A stretch of 55,303 nucleotides of DNA, taken from the IMG/VR virus record IMGVR_UViG_3300049440_000066, positions 1 to 55,303 of that record; one strand, written 5' to 3'. The DNA comes from a virus. The notes beneath the pieces are model-generated. The model was not told where the DNA came from, made no database searches, and saw nothing but the letters and a program-made list of their open reading frames with translations. Made by a program: the position numbers and the translations under genes. Of the stretch, positions 1-8,220 are shown piece by piece; within the stretch, counting starts at the first letter, position 1; the number at the start of each line of letters is the position of its first letter.

Positions 1-127
1 CACCTTGGAACGATTGTTGAGGTACGCGACGGGCCGGGAGACTTCGTTCTGATGAGCCGGGAGAACTGGCATCTCCTTCGAGGCTATCTCGATCTTGTGA
101 GTTACACACATATCGACTCTCTCTTGT
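1..127. repeat. Terminal direct repeat, left copy
   Basis: Bases 1-127 are identical to 55177-55303, as read base by base. An exact 127-base overlap at contig ends is what a short-read assembler using k=127 leaves on a circular path. It is therefore more likely an assembly overlap than a biological terminal repeat. An open reading frame crosses the join in frame, which supports circularity or circular permutation. Confidence 0.95.
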
Positions 128-318
128 GGTGGACCGCCGAGAAATTCGGAATCAAGAAGGCCATGCTCGAAGAGTATGTCGTTCACGAAGACCATGACCG
201 CTCCGATCATAAGAGCAGGTGGGGCATTCACTCAAGCGACATCCACAGATTCATCGGACAGAGGAATGACGAATCCTGGGGCCTGCACGAAGTCACACTC
301 TCGGAGACGATGACATGA
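1..318 (+). CDS. Glycosyltransferase family 2-like, 3' part
   Basis: This is the C-terminal part of the glycosyltransferase gene that begins at 54778 and crosses the contig junction. Joined, with the 127-base overlap counted once, the protein has 238 residues. The part here carries the C-terminal acceptor-side region, rich in Trp, His and Asp, and ends in TGA at 316-318, overlapping the ATG of the next gene at 315. It belongs to the same plus-strand operon as the other sugar genes. The family call rests on the N-terminal half (see 54778). Confidence 0.8.
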   Translation, partial: HLGTIVEVRDGPGDFVLMSRENWHLLRGYLDLVSYTHIDSLLWWTAEKFGIKKAMLEEYVVHEDHDRSDHKSRWGIHSSDIHRFIGQRNDESWGLHEVTLSETMT

Positions 319-1307
319 AGGTCGGACTTTTGTATCCGACAGTCGGAGCACTGTGCGAGAAGATGGCTTCGATATTTCCGGGCCTCACGGTTATCGGTCC
401 TCCCTGCGACGATCTCAATAAATGGCCGAAGGAAATACTTCCACTGGCAAAAGCCATCGACCGGCAAGCGGAATGGAAGGAACTCGGCCTCGACATCACT
501 TTCGAGGAAAAGCCCTACAGCGAGTGCGACTTCTCGAAATTCGATCTGCTCATCGAATCGGTGGAAACCTTCAACTATGCCGCCGACTGGAAGAATCATT
601 GCCACCGCCACGAATGCCCGACCATCGTGTTTGTCTGCTGGTACGACAATCCAAGCTACCTGCCGGCGAACTATCGGGAAAAGATCAGCAAAGTACCTAT
701 CCTGCTCGGAATGCCCTCGGCACTTCCGGCATGGCAACTCGAATATCCACAGGCTAAGGTTGTTCCTGTTCCAGTCGGCGACTGGTGGTTTCAAAACGAA
801 TGGACCGGGAAACGCGAAGAAGCCCTGTTCGTCCTCGCCGGCAAAGACCTCTGGCGTCCCGAAAAGTCAGTGTGCGGCGTGGATATTTTCGAGCGACTAT
901 CGGAACGCTTTCCGGGTAAGATGCACCACCACGACGGAGCAACAGATTTCAAGACCGGAAAGCAGATGGCCCAAATGTTCAGCGAGTACCGGGTATTCGT
1001 GAATCTCGACAATCAAGGCGCAAGGCCGCTTTGCACTTCGTTTACCGAGGCGCTTGCTGCCGGTATGCCAGTCGTCGCTCGGGACTTGCCGGGACTGAAC
1101 TACAAGAACTACATCGACGAGAATGGAGTTTGCACCGACGAGTTCGAGAAAATGTGCGACTTCCTTTGCATGTGTTTTTCGGGAGTCGGTTATACGAAGT
1201 ATGCGAGCAATCGAAGCAGGGAAATTGCCATGCAAAACTTTTCAATCAGTGCTGCTCGGCCACACTACGAATCGGCTGCCATCGAAGCGGGGATGAAGTT
1301 CAAATGA
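315..1307 (+). CDS. GT-B glycosyltransferase (GT4-like)
   Basis: A 330-residue protein with a GT-B look. It starts with a Rossmann-type strand (MKVGLLYPTVG) and has a C-terminal donor-site segment with the E-x7-E pattern of GT1/GT4 enzymes around residues 240-262 (SFTEALAAGMPVVARDLPGL). Such enzymes transfer a sugar from a nucleotide donor; donor and acceptor cannot be read here. The start overlaps the preceding stop (ATGA at 315), and the stop overlaps the next ATG at 1304, so it is translated in a coupled series. No signal peptide or membrane segment is seen, so it should be cytosolic. Confidence 0.8.
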   Translation: MKVGLLYPTVGALCEKMASIFPGLTVIGPPCDDLNKWPKEILPLAKAIDRQAEWKELGLDITFEEKPYSECDFSKFDLLIESVETFNYAADWKNHCHRHECPTIVFVCWYDNPSYLPANYREKISKVPILLGMPSALPAWQLEYPQAKVVPVPVGDWWFQNEWTGKREEALFVLAGKDLWRPEKSVCGVDIFERLSERFPGKMHHHDGATDFKTGKQMAQMFSEYRVFVNLDNQGARPLCTSFTEALAAGMPVVARDLPGLNYKNYIDENGVCTDEFEKMCDFLCMCFSGVGYTKYASNRSREIAMQNFSISAARPHYESAAIEAGMKFK

Positions 1308-2194
1308 TCTCTCTACTCTTGCCTTCCCGTAAACGTCCTGAAATCCTTGAACGAATGGTTAAATCCGTTCGCGATACCGCCACAAATCATGTGGAAATAG
1401 TTGTCCGCTTCGACGATGACGACTTGGAGAGTGCTGACGAAGCCCCCGGAGATGTGTCAACCAGCGACCATGTGGATGAAAGCGAATTGGATGTTCCCCC
1501 GGAATATGGCGTTGTCGCCATCGTAGGACCGCGCTATCGGAAAATGACGATCTACTGGAACGAATGCTTTGATGTCTGTGGCGGCGATATTGTCTGCCAA
1601 GCGAACGACGACATGCTATTCACGACTCCCGGCTGGGATGTGATGGTCGAGAAAGCCTTCGCCGAGGTTCCCGACAAGATGCTGCTCGTTCACGGTGACG
1701 ACGTTTTCGGGCATCGAGGTAACTTCGGTCCTCACGCCTTCGTGCATCGCAAATGGATCGAGACTCTCGGATATTTCATTCCGCCATACTTCTGCTCGGA
1801 CTTCGGAGACGCTTGGATCAATGAACTGGCCGACCGAATCGGTAGACGCAGATACGTTCCTTTCAATGTCGAGCATCGGCACTTCTCCCACGGATTCCCG
1901 GAAATGGAAGATGAAAACACCAAAGACCGACTCGCCCGACACGCCGAGGATGATCCCGACGCCATCTACTATAGCCAAGAGAAAATGGCCGAACGCGCAA
2001 GGGACGCGCAGAAGTTAGCAGCCCTCATGGATGCGGCAGTCGATACGCACGGCTGGACGCCTCCGAAGGAACGCTCGGGAATCCTGAGCATGGGCAAATG
2101 TCCGAAGTGCGGGAGTGTATCGACGGTGCCCGGAGCGAATGGAAAGATTCATTGCAACCAGGATGGACATGAGTGGGACCGAGTGAAGAAATGA
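1304..2194 (+). CDS. GT2-like glycosyltransferase with C-terminal zinc ribbon
   Basis: A 296-residue protein. The N-terminus (ISLLLPSRKRPEILERMVKSV) is the standard GT-A opening strand and helix, followed by an Asp cluster (RFDDDDLES, about residue 40). The last ~35 residues form a zinc-ribbon-like tail with CPKCG and a downstream C-x-x-D-G-H. Start ATG at 1304 overlaps the previous stop, which I prefer to longer in-frame extensions. The next gene has a related tail, so the zinc ribbon is likely a shared module, perhaps for docking. A GT2 role is inferred from fold motifs only. Confidence 0.72.
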   Translation: MISLLLPSRKRPEILERMVKSVRDTATNHVEIVVRFDDDDLESADEAPGDVSTSDHVDESELDVPPEYGVVAIVGPRYRKMTIYWNECFDVCGGDIVCQANDDMLFTTPGWDVMVEKAFAEVPDKMLLVHGDDVFGHRGNFGPHAFVHRKWIETLGYFIPPYFCSDFGDAWINELADRIGRRRYVPFNVEHRHFSHGFPEMEDENTKDRLARHAEDDPDAIYYSQEKMAERARDAQKLAALMDAAVDTHGWTPPKERSGILSMGKCPKCGSVSTVPGANGKIHCNQDGHEWDRVKK

Positions 2195-2895
2195 AATGGG
2201 ACATCCTCTGCCTGACGATGCCAAGTCGGACTGAGTTTCTTGCCCGCTTACGGCAGAATATCGAACCGCAACTTAGAACTGGTGTTCGCTTCGTCGTAAA
2301 AGTTCACGATCCCGAACTGTCTCTAGGTTCCAATCGGCAAAGAATGCGAGAGGAATCGGACGCTCACTATGTATCGTTTGTGGACGACGATGACCTCGTA
2401 GCTGGCGATTATGTGTCACAAATTCTTCCTCGCCTTACGAGGGACTACGTTGGATTTTCGCTCCAAGCCTACGAAGATGGAGTTCCCCTTCCAGGCCCAA
2501 CTTACCATTCCCTGATGTGTGGAGGATGGTTTGATAAAACTTTTGCCGATGGAACGAAGGCTTGGTTTAGGGATATTTCGCATCTAAACCCAATCAAACG
2601 CAAACTTGCTCTGGCCGTTCCAATGTACGGCGGCTTTGCCGAAGATAGCCGATGGGCTGGCGAACTTCGGGCGCTGGGCATCGTAAAGACAGAGAATTTT
2701 ATAAATGAAGTCATGTATCACTATTATTCGAGACCAGGAAAGAAAGACGGTGTAAGTCCTGGGCCAGTAACGGCGGGAACCTGTCCGCATTGCCAATCAT
2801 TTTCTACGGTAATGATCGGGAAGGCCAAGATATTCTGCAATCGCTGCTCGTACGAAGGACCGTTAAGCGGACCATTGCCCCTTGCTGGTCAATGA
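2191..2895 (+). CDS. GT2-like glycosyltransferase with C-terminal zinc ribbon
   Basis: A 234-residue protein with a GT-A style core. It has an N-terminal strand (WDILCLTMPSRTEFLARL) and an acidic metal-site segment (YVSFVDDDDLVAGDYV, about residues 63-78). A C-terminal four-Cys zinc ribbon (CPHC ... CNRC) resembles the tail of the gene before it. ATG 2191 overlaps the previous stop at 2192-2194. Base composition is more AT-rich than its neighbours, which may mean a separate origin. Its last 33 bases overlap the convergent minus-strand gene that ends at 2863, and it closes the sugar operon. Confidence 0.7.
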   Translation: MKWDILCLTMPSRTEFLARLRQNIEPQLRTGVRFVVKVHDPELSLGSNRQRMREESDAHYVSFVDDDDLVAGDYVSQILPRLTRDYVGFSLQAYEDGVPLPGPTYHSLMCGGWFDKTFADGTKAWFRDISHLNPIKRKLALAVPMYGGFAEDSRWAGELRALGIVKTENFINEVMYHYYSRPGKKDGVSPGPVTAGTCPHCQSFSTVMIGKAKIFCNRCSYEGPLSGPLPLAGQ

Positions 2896-3426
2896 ATAGC
2901 CCGCTGCGAGATGGTTAAATCTAACGTGCGGCATGACTCCGGTTTTCAATCCCTTTCGGTTAATCTCATCGCAGATGGTGCCATCGACCTGATCGGCTCG
3001 GCATTCTCGGAACTCGGTCAGGATTCCCTTGCGAACGAAAGCTATCCCTCCGACCGCGTGCATTTCGATCACGTCCGCAAGTGGAACTTCATGGCCCGCC
3101 GGGAATAGGCCATCGCAAATACTTGTCGCCGAAAGAAGCCCGTACTCGGGATGCGCTTCGAGTGTCGCTACACCCTTCGAGATGAAGTCTTTCCCGAGAA
3201 TCAGGCAGTCCGCGTCGGCAATCACATAGATACTGGACGTGGCATTTTCCTCGGCAGCCTTCTTCGATTCGATATGGAAGTTCGGTCCTTCCCCGAAAAT
3301 TTCTTCGAGTCGGCAATCTTTTTGCAGGAGCCAGCGAGCGAGAACGGCCTGTGTCAATCCCGACCGAATGCCGATCTTATCGCAGCACATTTCGGTGTGG
3401 TGGATTCTTACGAAGGCGTCGATCAA
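2863..3426 (-). CDS. GT2-like glycosyltransferase
   Basis: A 187-residue protein, short for GT2. The segment YVIADADCLILGKDFISKG (about residues 67-85) is a DxD-type nucleotide-sugar/metal site with the usual following helix. The later VGGIAFVRKGILTEF resembles the acceptor-side strand of GT-A folds. It is the last gene of a four-gene minus-strand operon, and its ATG at 3426 overlaps the stop of the gene before it. It faces the other sugar genes across a 33-base convergent overlap. Confidence 0.68.
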   Translation of the reverse strand: MIDAFVRIHHTEMCCDKIGIRSGLTQAVLARWLLQKDCRLEEIFGEGPNFHIESKKAAEENATSSIYVIADADCLILGKDFISKGVATLEAHPEYGLLSATSICDGLFPAGHEVPLADVIEMHAVGGIAFVRKGILTEFRECRADQVDGTICDEINRKGLKTGVMPHVRFNHLAAGYSLTSKGQWSA

Positions 3427-3671
3427 CTCTCAGCCTCTTCTTTGCCATCAGCCCAGAAGTCGCACACATAACTAGGGTCGATAGAGGCTTCGTCCTTTAG
3501 TCTTACGAGTTCGCAAACTCGATATTTGTCTACATCCCGAGTGTAAAAGTGGAAGCAATTACCGCACTTCTCCTCGCCTTCCGAATCCAAGTAGTTTGAT
3601 TCTTCCTCATTGAGCTTTACAGGGTGATTCTGCATTAAGCGGTCAGTGAGACTATGAAATTCGTTCGCCAT
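3423..3671 (-). CDS. Small four-Cys protein
   Basis: An 82-residue acidic protein with four spaced cysteines (CGNC, then RVCEL, then YVCDFW). This is the layout seen in small phage proteins that resemble high-potential iron-sulfur or zinc-knuckle folds; metal binding is likely but its type is unknown. It overlaps its upstream neighbour by one base (TAATG) and its downstream neighbour by four (ATGA), so it is translationally coupled. Confidence 0.7.
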   Translation of the reverse strand: MANEFHSLTDRLMQNHPVKLNEEESNYLDSEGEEKCGNCFHFYTRDVDKYRVCELVRLKDEASIDPSYVCDFWADGKEEAES

Positions 3672-4078
3672 TACCGAACCTCCACTGGAGGAATTTCAAC
3701 GTCTGACGGTCGTGTACGGGCCTTTGCTTCGAGTGCCGCTAACTCATCCTCATTCAGTTCTGGAACCGGAACAGCGAGAGCACCGAACTTCTGGCCGCAT
3801 CCTCCGCAGAAAGTATCATCGGGTTCCGCAGCCTTGCCGCAGGAGCATTGCTTCCCGGCCATCAATCGAACGCCATCGGCGCGGCAGAAGGTGTCTCCGA
3901 CTCTCGGGACTTTAGCACATTGCGGGCAGACCATCGTGGAAACAGCAGAAGTCGTTTGCGGACGTTGCGCCGATCCGCGAATCATTTCTTGGACAGCCTT
4001 GTGACAACCACACCTACATTGAGAATCGTGGCATTCGGAGTGCTGACCGGACATGCAAAATTCTGCGAAACCGGGCAT
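3671..4078 (-). CDS. Cys/His-rich protein with double zinc ribbon
   Basis: A 135-residue protein. The N-terminus holds a dense Cys/His cluster (CHDSQCRCGCH, about residues 16-26). The middle has two CxxC-type knuckles in tandem (CPQCAKV ... FCRAD and CSCGKA ... FCGGCGQKFG), the layout of the double zinc ribbon (DZR) family. The C-terminus is acidic and Pro-rich. It is second in the minus operon and starts directly after the stop of the 4079-4258 gene. A role as a nucleic-acid or protein adaptor is only inferred. Confidence 0.72.
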   Translation of the reverse strand: MPGFAEFCMSGQHSECHDSQCRCGCHKAVQEMIRGSAQRPQTTSAVSTMVCPQCAKVPRVGDTFCRADGVRLMAGKQCSCGKAAEPDDTFCGGCGQKFGALAVPVPELNEDELAALEAKARTRPSDVEIPPVEVR

Positions 4079-4258
4079 CTATTTCTCCACCGATTCTGGA
4101 TGCCAGCGGGCCATTGCTGCGGGCCGAGCACGCTTTTGATTTGCAGCAGTTTTTTTCGCAGATCGAACCCTTCCCCCTTTAGCGCCACGGCAACTTAAAC
4201 AGGGAAATGGTTTTCTGTGTATTGGGCATATCCCCCGAGTTCCTAATCCTCTAGGCAT
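4079..4258 (-). CDS. Small basic zinc-knuckle protein
   Basis: A 59-residue Arg/Lys-rich protein with C-x2-H and C-x2-C near the N-terminus (ICPIHRKPFPCLSC), a likely zinc knuckle. I chose ATG at 4258; an in-frame TTG at 4270 is possible. The start lies inside a short palindrome (4253-4267) and close to a predicted transcription start, so the mRNA may be leaderless. It is first in the minus operon that includes a glycosyltransferase. Confidence 0.55.
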   Translation of the reverse strand: MPRGLGTRGICPIHRKPFPCLSCRGAKGGRVRSAKKTAANQKRARPAAMARWHPESVEK

Positions 4259-4301
4259 GATGCCTAACAATACTAGTTTTTTGTTGGGCTTGCAACATAA
4301 T
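4253..4301. promoter_or_regulatory. Divergent control region with TAGGCAT palindrome
   Basis: Between the leftward operon (start 4258) and the rightward virion operon (start 4327). A palindrome, TAGGCATGATGCCTA at 4253-4267, overlaps the leftward start codon. On the minus strand TTGCAA lies 17 bases from TATTGT (4267-4272), a plausible promoter. On the plus strand CATAAT at 4296-4301 is a good -10 but lacks a clear -35. The half-site GTTAGGCAT recurs in other control regions of this genome. Confidence 0.5.
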
Positions 4302-4326
4302 TTGGAAAGATGTAGAGTCCTTCCGA

Positions 4327-4614
4327 ATGCCGAACATTCCCGAGTGCGCCAACCATCTGCAAGGTTCCTGCGAACGGTCGAATACGTTCGTCGAGGGTGA
4401 ACGCCACAACTGTTTTGTCATCAAGTGTCGAACATGCGGCGGAGTGAATATCTGGCCTTTCGACAAGGAAGAAAAACTCGGGAAATACACCAGTTTTCTT
4501 AAGCATCAAGCAGCAAGAGAAGCACAGCAGCGTTCCGAATCTCTCAGACGTTCTTACTCGTTGCCGACGAGCTATGGAGTAGGCAAGTTCACCAGTGGAG
4601 ATAAAACTCAATGA
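4327..4614 (+). CDS. Small zinc-ribbon protein, first gene of the virion operon
   Basis: A 95-residue protein with Cys at CANHLQGSC and then NCFVIKCRTCGG, a probable zinc ribbon. A basic, Ser/Gln-rich C-terminus follows. It is the first gene of the rightward packaging and structural operon, and its stop overlaps the next ATG. I recognise no family. A packaging-related or regulatory role is suggested only by position. Confidence 0.65.
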   Translation: MPNIPECANHLQGSCERSNTFVEGERHNCFVIKCRTCGGVNIWPFDKEEKLGKYTSFLKHQAAREAQQRSESLRRSYSLPTSYGVGKFTSGDKTQ

Positions 4615-5141
4615 TGTCACCCGAGGCCCGCGCCGCCGCATCCGAGCGCATGAAGAAAATGCAAGCAGATCGAAAAGCCAAGAAAGCCGATCCTGCCTTA
4701 CAGGAAGCACTAGCCAAAGCTCCATTCATCACAGCAGTAAACACCGATCAGACAATGGCGCTCCCCACCTCGAAGCAGCCTTTTGACCAAGTTCTAGCCA
4801 TCGAATCTCCTGCCATTCGGGTGTCAATCGACTGGCAAAACATCCCCATTGCACAGGGGGAATCCTTCTACGCGATCCTGAAGAATGAGTTCGAGAAGGC
4901 CGGAAAGATACTCAATGGCCGGCACAGCGCCGAGCAGGATGGATATACGTGTTTCATGTGCCACAAGCACTACGCGGGACGCCCCGGCATGACCGACCTC
5001 AGCTACCAAGACCCGAAGACAGGACTTTTCCCTCGCGTTGACCTCTGTGGCGAGTTATGTGTGGTCAATTACCATAAGCTCCGCATTGACATGAGGACCG
5101 CCAAGCATCTCGACGAAGCCAAAGCATTGCAAGAGGCATAA
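4611..5141 (+). CDS. Unknown protein before HNH and terminase; small terminase candidate
   Basis: A 176-residue protein. The N-terminal ~30 residues are a basic helix (SERMKKMQADRKAKKA). The middle has predicted strands, and the C-terminal half has two CxxC-like pairs (CFMCHKHY and CGELC). Two ATGs (4611, 4614) follow a GGAG ribosome site. It lies two genes before the large terminase, the usual place for a small terminase subunit, but I see no clear helix-turn-helix. The call is positional and weak. Confidence 0.6.
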   Translation: MMSPEARAAASERMKKMQADRKAKKADPALQEALAKAPFITAVNTDQTMALPTSKQPFDQVLAIESPAIRVSIDWQNIPIAQGESFYAILKNEFEKAGKILNGRHSAEQDGYTCFMCHKHYAGRPGMTDLSYQDPKTGLFPRVDLCGELCVVNYHKLRIDMRTAKHLDEAKALQEA

Positions 5142-5749
5142 TGGCAAAGCCAATTCTGATATTTTCTAGAAAGAAACCCGGTCCCCCACCCACCCCTCGC
5201 TGTGAGCAGAAAAGGAAATGGAAATCAAATAGAAACGCAAATGGACTTTGCTCTACTTGTCCAAATAGCCTAGATCGAATCGGAGTTATGTGCTCTACCT
5301 GCGCCGACAAAATGAGAGAGCGTGGCATAAAAGAACGTAAGCGATTGAAGAAATTGGGTATCTGTCGCTCTTGTAGGAAACAGCCCGTAAGCAATATTGG
5401 CGACTATATGTGCGAAACGTGCAGGGCGACGCATGTGGCGGGGAATAGGGAGTACGTTGAGAGATTAAAAATACAGATTTATGAAGCCTATGGAAACAAG
5501 TGCGCCTGCTGCGGAGAAACGAATCCAGGGTTCTTTACTTTGGATCATGTTCGTCAAGATGGGGCTGCCCATCGGAGAGAACTATTCGGTAGGAATATCG
5601 CCAGTCCAGTAGTCATGTATAAGTGGATCGTCAAAAACAATTACCCCGATAGAATTAGAATTTACTGCTGGAATTGCAATATGGCGTCCTACCGTCATGG
5701 CGGCATCTGCCCACATGAAATTGAAAGAAATAAGAAAGCTCAAGCATGA
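5141..5749 (+). CDS. HNH endonuclease next to terminase
   Basis: A 202-residue protein. The N-terminal half has several CxxC knuckles (CSTCPNS, CSTCADK, CRSCRKQ, CETCRA). The C-terminal half is an HNH core: CACCGETNPGFFTLDHV, then CWNCNMASY, with the LDH motif as metal/catalytic site. Many phages carry an HNH nuclease beside the terminase that helps DNA packaging. A homing (free-standing) endonuclease is the alternative. It is more AT-rich than its neighbours, which hints at acquisition, yet it is fused into the operon by 1- and 4-base overlaps. Confidence 0.8.
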   Translation: MAKPILIFSRKKPGPPPTPRCEQKRKWKSNRNANGLCSTCPNSLDRIGVMCSTCADKMRERGIKERKRLKKLGICRSCRKQPVSNIGDYMCETCRATHVAGNREYVERLKIQIYEAYGNKCACCGETNPGFFTLDHVRQDGAAHRRELFGRNIASPVVMYKWIVKNNYPDRIRIYCWNCNMASYRHGGICPHEIERNKKAQA

Positions 5750-7539
5750 AAAGCCACGAAACAACGTGGCTTGATAGGTCGAGACAACTTCTTACACGAT
5801 TGCCAATTCGCCATATATCAAGCCAAAGAATGGCCCCGTTTCAGTTCAATCCCAATCAGGAATTGCGCTGGCGAATGATCTGCGACCAGTGGAAGCGCGA
5901 GAAGAAAATTAGGGTGATCGACCTCAAAAGCCGACGTGTCGGAGTTTCGGCGCAAACCGATGCCCTGTTCTGGTGCTTTGCAATGTCTTTCTCCCACATG
6001 AACACGAAGATTGTGGCGCACCTTGCCGGATCAGCCGAAGAGTTGTTTCGCGTGCCTTCCGACCTTGCAAGGGCGTTTCCGGGCTTTCCGCTCGAAGACA
6101 TCCAGCAAAAGAGACTGCTTTTCAAGCATCCCGACGGCGATAGCCAAATGACGATGGCGACCGCCGGAACGCCTTCTGCCGGCCGTGGTGGAACTCTTTC
6201 GGCACTACATCTTTCCGAAGCGGCTTTCTATCCCTCCGACGAATCGTTTACGGCCATGATTTCATCGGTGTCGAAGGGCGAAGGCAGCGCAATCATCATC
6301 GAATCGACGGCGAATGGGCGTGAGGGTCCAGGAGAAGCCTTTGCCGAATATTGGGAGAACGCGGTCGCCGGCAGAAACGGGTATGTCCCTATCTTCCTCG
6401 GATGGTTGAACGACCCGCAATGCCGAAGACCAGCCGAGGAAGCGGAAGACGCTCCGAAAGACGACCTCGAAAAAGAACTGATGCTCCCGCCGTTCAATGC
6501 GACTCGGGAACAGATTGCATGGATGCGCCGAACCAAGGCCGACGACTGCCGCGATCAGGAAGTGAAATGGCTGACCGACTACCCGCATTGCCCGGAAGTG
6601 GCTTTTCAGGTGTCGGGCTTCCCTGCATTCCCTCGGGAAGAATTGGCCTACTGCGAATCGACGATAAAAGACCCTCTTTGCCGTGGAAAGTTTGTTCGCG
6701 CTGGCGCAGCAGTCAAATTCGAGCGCGACGATAATGGACCTGTATTCCTGTGGAAGTATCCCTATAACGAGCGCAAGCAACCGGACGGAATGCACTACTA
6801 CGTCGGCGCTGACGCGGCTCTCGGCACGGAAGAGGGAGACTTCGCCTGCTACGCTTGCATCTGCGGAGAAACCGGGGAAATGGCCTGCCGATTCGCCGAA
6901 CGCATTGCTCCAGAAGTGTTGGCCGACCAGATGGATATGTGCGGTCGCTTTTACAACATGGCGCTTGTGAATATCGAACTTACCGGAAACCTCGGACGTT
7001 GGGCACTTGTCGCGCTTCGGGACAAGTTCCGCTACCCGAAAATTTACCAGTGGAAAGGCCGTGACGACCGGAAACGCGGCAAGAGCCGAAGCATCGCTCT
7101 AGGATTCGAGATGAACCAAGCCACTCGTCGGCTGATTGTCGATGCGGCCAGAAGCGGAATCCGCATGGGACTAAAGGGCGAACCTGGGGCACTTGTAATT
7201 CGGGACCGCGCTTTGATGAGTCAACTTTCACTTATGACCATCAAGGAATGGCGATGGGACGTGGTTCGTGGGCATGATGACATTGCCGTAGCGTGGATGA
7301 TCGCTTGCTTGACGAGAGAACAGTATCCTCCGAATCGAATGAAGTTCGCACCGAAAAACGTCATGGACCCCGAAAGCCCGAAACAGATGCTTGAAGGATT
7401 GCCGATAAAAGAAGAAATGTCCGGTTTCCTACGAAGTGAGATGATGGCAGAGATGCGAAGGGCTGGTTTGCGTAGAGATGAAACTGGTTGGATGAGAGGG
7501 ACTGGAAGACGTAAGATCGACCGTCTCGTTGGCATCTAG
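5746..7539 (+). CDS. terL: Terminase large subunit
   Basis: The DNA-packaging motor ATPase and nuclease, 597 residues, normal for TerL. Seen motifs: a deviant Walker A, KSRRVGVSAQ (about 61-70); Walker B with catalytic Glu, LSALHLSEAAF (about 151-161); coupling motif III, IIIESTANG (about 183-191); and a C-terminal RNase H-like nuclease with acidic residues in VGADAALG (Asp 356), VNIELTG and GHDDIAVAW. ATG 5746 overlaps the HNH gene by four bases. It would dock on the portal encoded at 8531. Confidence 0.95.
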   Translation: MKSHETTWLDRSRQLLTRLPIRHISSQRMAPFQFNPNQELRWRMICDQWKREKKIRVIDLKSRRVGVSAQTDALFWCFAMSFSHMNTKIVAHLAGSAEELFRVPSDLARAFPGFPLEDIQQKRLLFKHPDGDSQMTMATAGTPSAGRGGTLSALHLSEAAFYPSDESFTAMISSVSKGEGSAIIIESTANGREGPGEAFAEYWENAVAGRNGYVPIFLGWLNDPQCRRPAEEAEDAPKDDLEKELMLPPFNATREQIAWMRRTKADDCRDQEVKWLTDYPHCPEVAFQVSGFPAFPREELAYCESTIKDPLCRGKFVRAGAAVKFERDDNGPVFLWKYPYNERKQPDGMHYYVGADAALGTEEGDFACYACICGETGEMACRFAERIAPEVLADQMDMCGRFYNMALVNIELTGNLGRWALVALRDKFRYPKIYQWKGRDDRKRGKSRSIALGFEMNQATRRLIVDAARSGIRMGLKGEPGALVIRDRALMSQLSLMTIKEWRWDVVRGHDDIAVAWMIACLTREQYPPNRMKFAPKNVMDPESPKQMLEGLPIKEEMSGFLRSEMMAEMRRAGLRRDETGWMRGTGRRKIDRLVGI

Positions 7540-7981
7540 GAGGTGTGATATTCCCGCGTATACGAAAGGCGAAGCCAGCCTAGAAAATTACATGCTCAAG
7601 ATCATCGCTGCTCTCTGCAAGATGAATGGCGGTGAACTTAGAATTAAGGGAGAACTAGTTGACATTATGGACCAACCTGTAATGCTGACGAAGTTCTGGG
7701 ATAGCGCCACGCAAGAATTGGTACTTACGACCCACATGGGAAGTTTCCCAGAAGTATTCATCGCTCGCCCTGAAAAGCAGAACACCAAGGAAGTCATCGC
7801 CGCTGACCCGATTCGTAAGCAAACACAAGAGGAAATACCGCTTACTCTTCCTCTCCGGCCCCGATCTTCTACACTCGACGATGAAAAAGCCATTGCGCTT
7901 GAGAAAAAAGTAGATAAGATGAGGCTGGCAAGAAAGATACGCGATGAGATGGACGCAGCTCATCGACAGGCAGGAGCCTAA
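7529..7981 (+). CDS. Unknown protein with C-terminal coiled coil; start unclear
   Basis: Up to 150 residues. The N-terminal half looks like a small alpha/beta domain and the last ~45 residues are a charged helix (EKAIALEKKVDKMRLARKIRDEMDAAH). The start is hard to place. A perfect AGGAGG at 7538-7543 is spaced six bases before an in-frame ATT at 7550, while the ATG/GTG/TTG choices (TTG 7529, ATG 7591) lack a ribosome site. I give the outer bound. It lies between terminase and portal; function unknown. Confidence 0.65.
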   Translation: MASRRCDIPAYTKGEASLENYMLKIIAALCKMNGGELRIKGELVDIMDQPVMLTKFWDSATQELVLTTHMGSFPEVFIARPEKQNTKEVIAADPIRKQTQEEIPLTLPLRPRSSTLDDEKAIALEKKVDKMRLARKIRDEMDAAHRQAGA

Positions 7982-8220
7982 TGGAAAATATAACCATCGT
8001 TCTGACGTACCATCCCGATACGCTAGAACTGGACGTTGACGCTCCGACACTTGCTCTCGACGTGGTAATTTCCTTCCTGCAACGCGCCATGCGGCAATGT
8101 GAGAATGCCGAAAAGATTGTGGTAGCGCAGCAAGTCACAGCAGCCGTTCGGGACGTGAACGCCAACGCCGCTTTCAACGAAATGCGGACTAAGAAAGTTC
8201 TTAGCAACATCAAAATGTAA
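7981..8220 (+). CDS. Unknown small protein
   Basis: A 79-residue protein with a hydrophobic N-terminal strand, then helices (APTLALDVVISFLQRAMRQCENAEKIVVAQQV). I recognise no family. It abuts its upstream neighbour (TAATG overlap) and overlaps its downstream neighbour by one base at 8220, inside the packaging operon. Confidence 0.65.
   Translation: MENITIVLTYHPDTLELDVDAPTLALDVVISFLQRAMRQCENAEKIVVAQQVTAAVRDVNANAAFNEMRTKKVLSNIKM

Noticed and set aside
1-127. True terminal redundancy of a linear phage
   Set aside because: Length equals a standard assembler k-mer and lies within a gene that joins in frame; circular overlap is simpler.
1031-1303. N-terminal extension of the 1304 glycosyltransferase
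   Set aside because: Upstream part overlaps the GT4 gene in another frame, while ATG 1304 overlaps its stop as in the rest of the operon.
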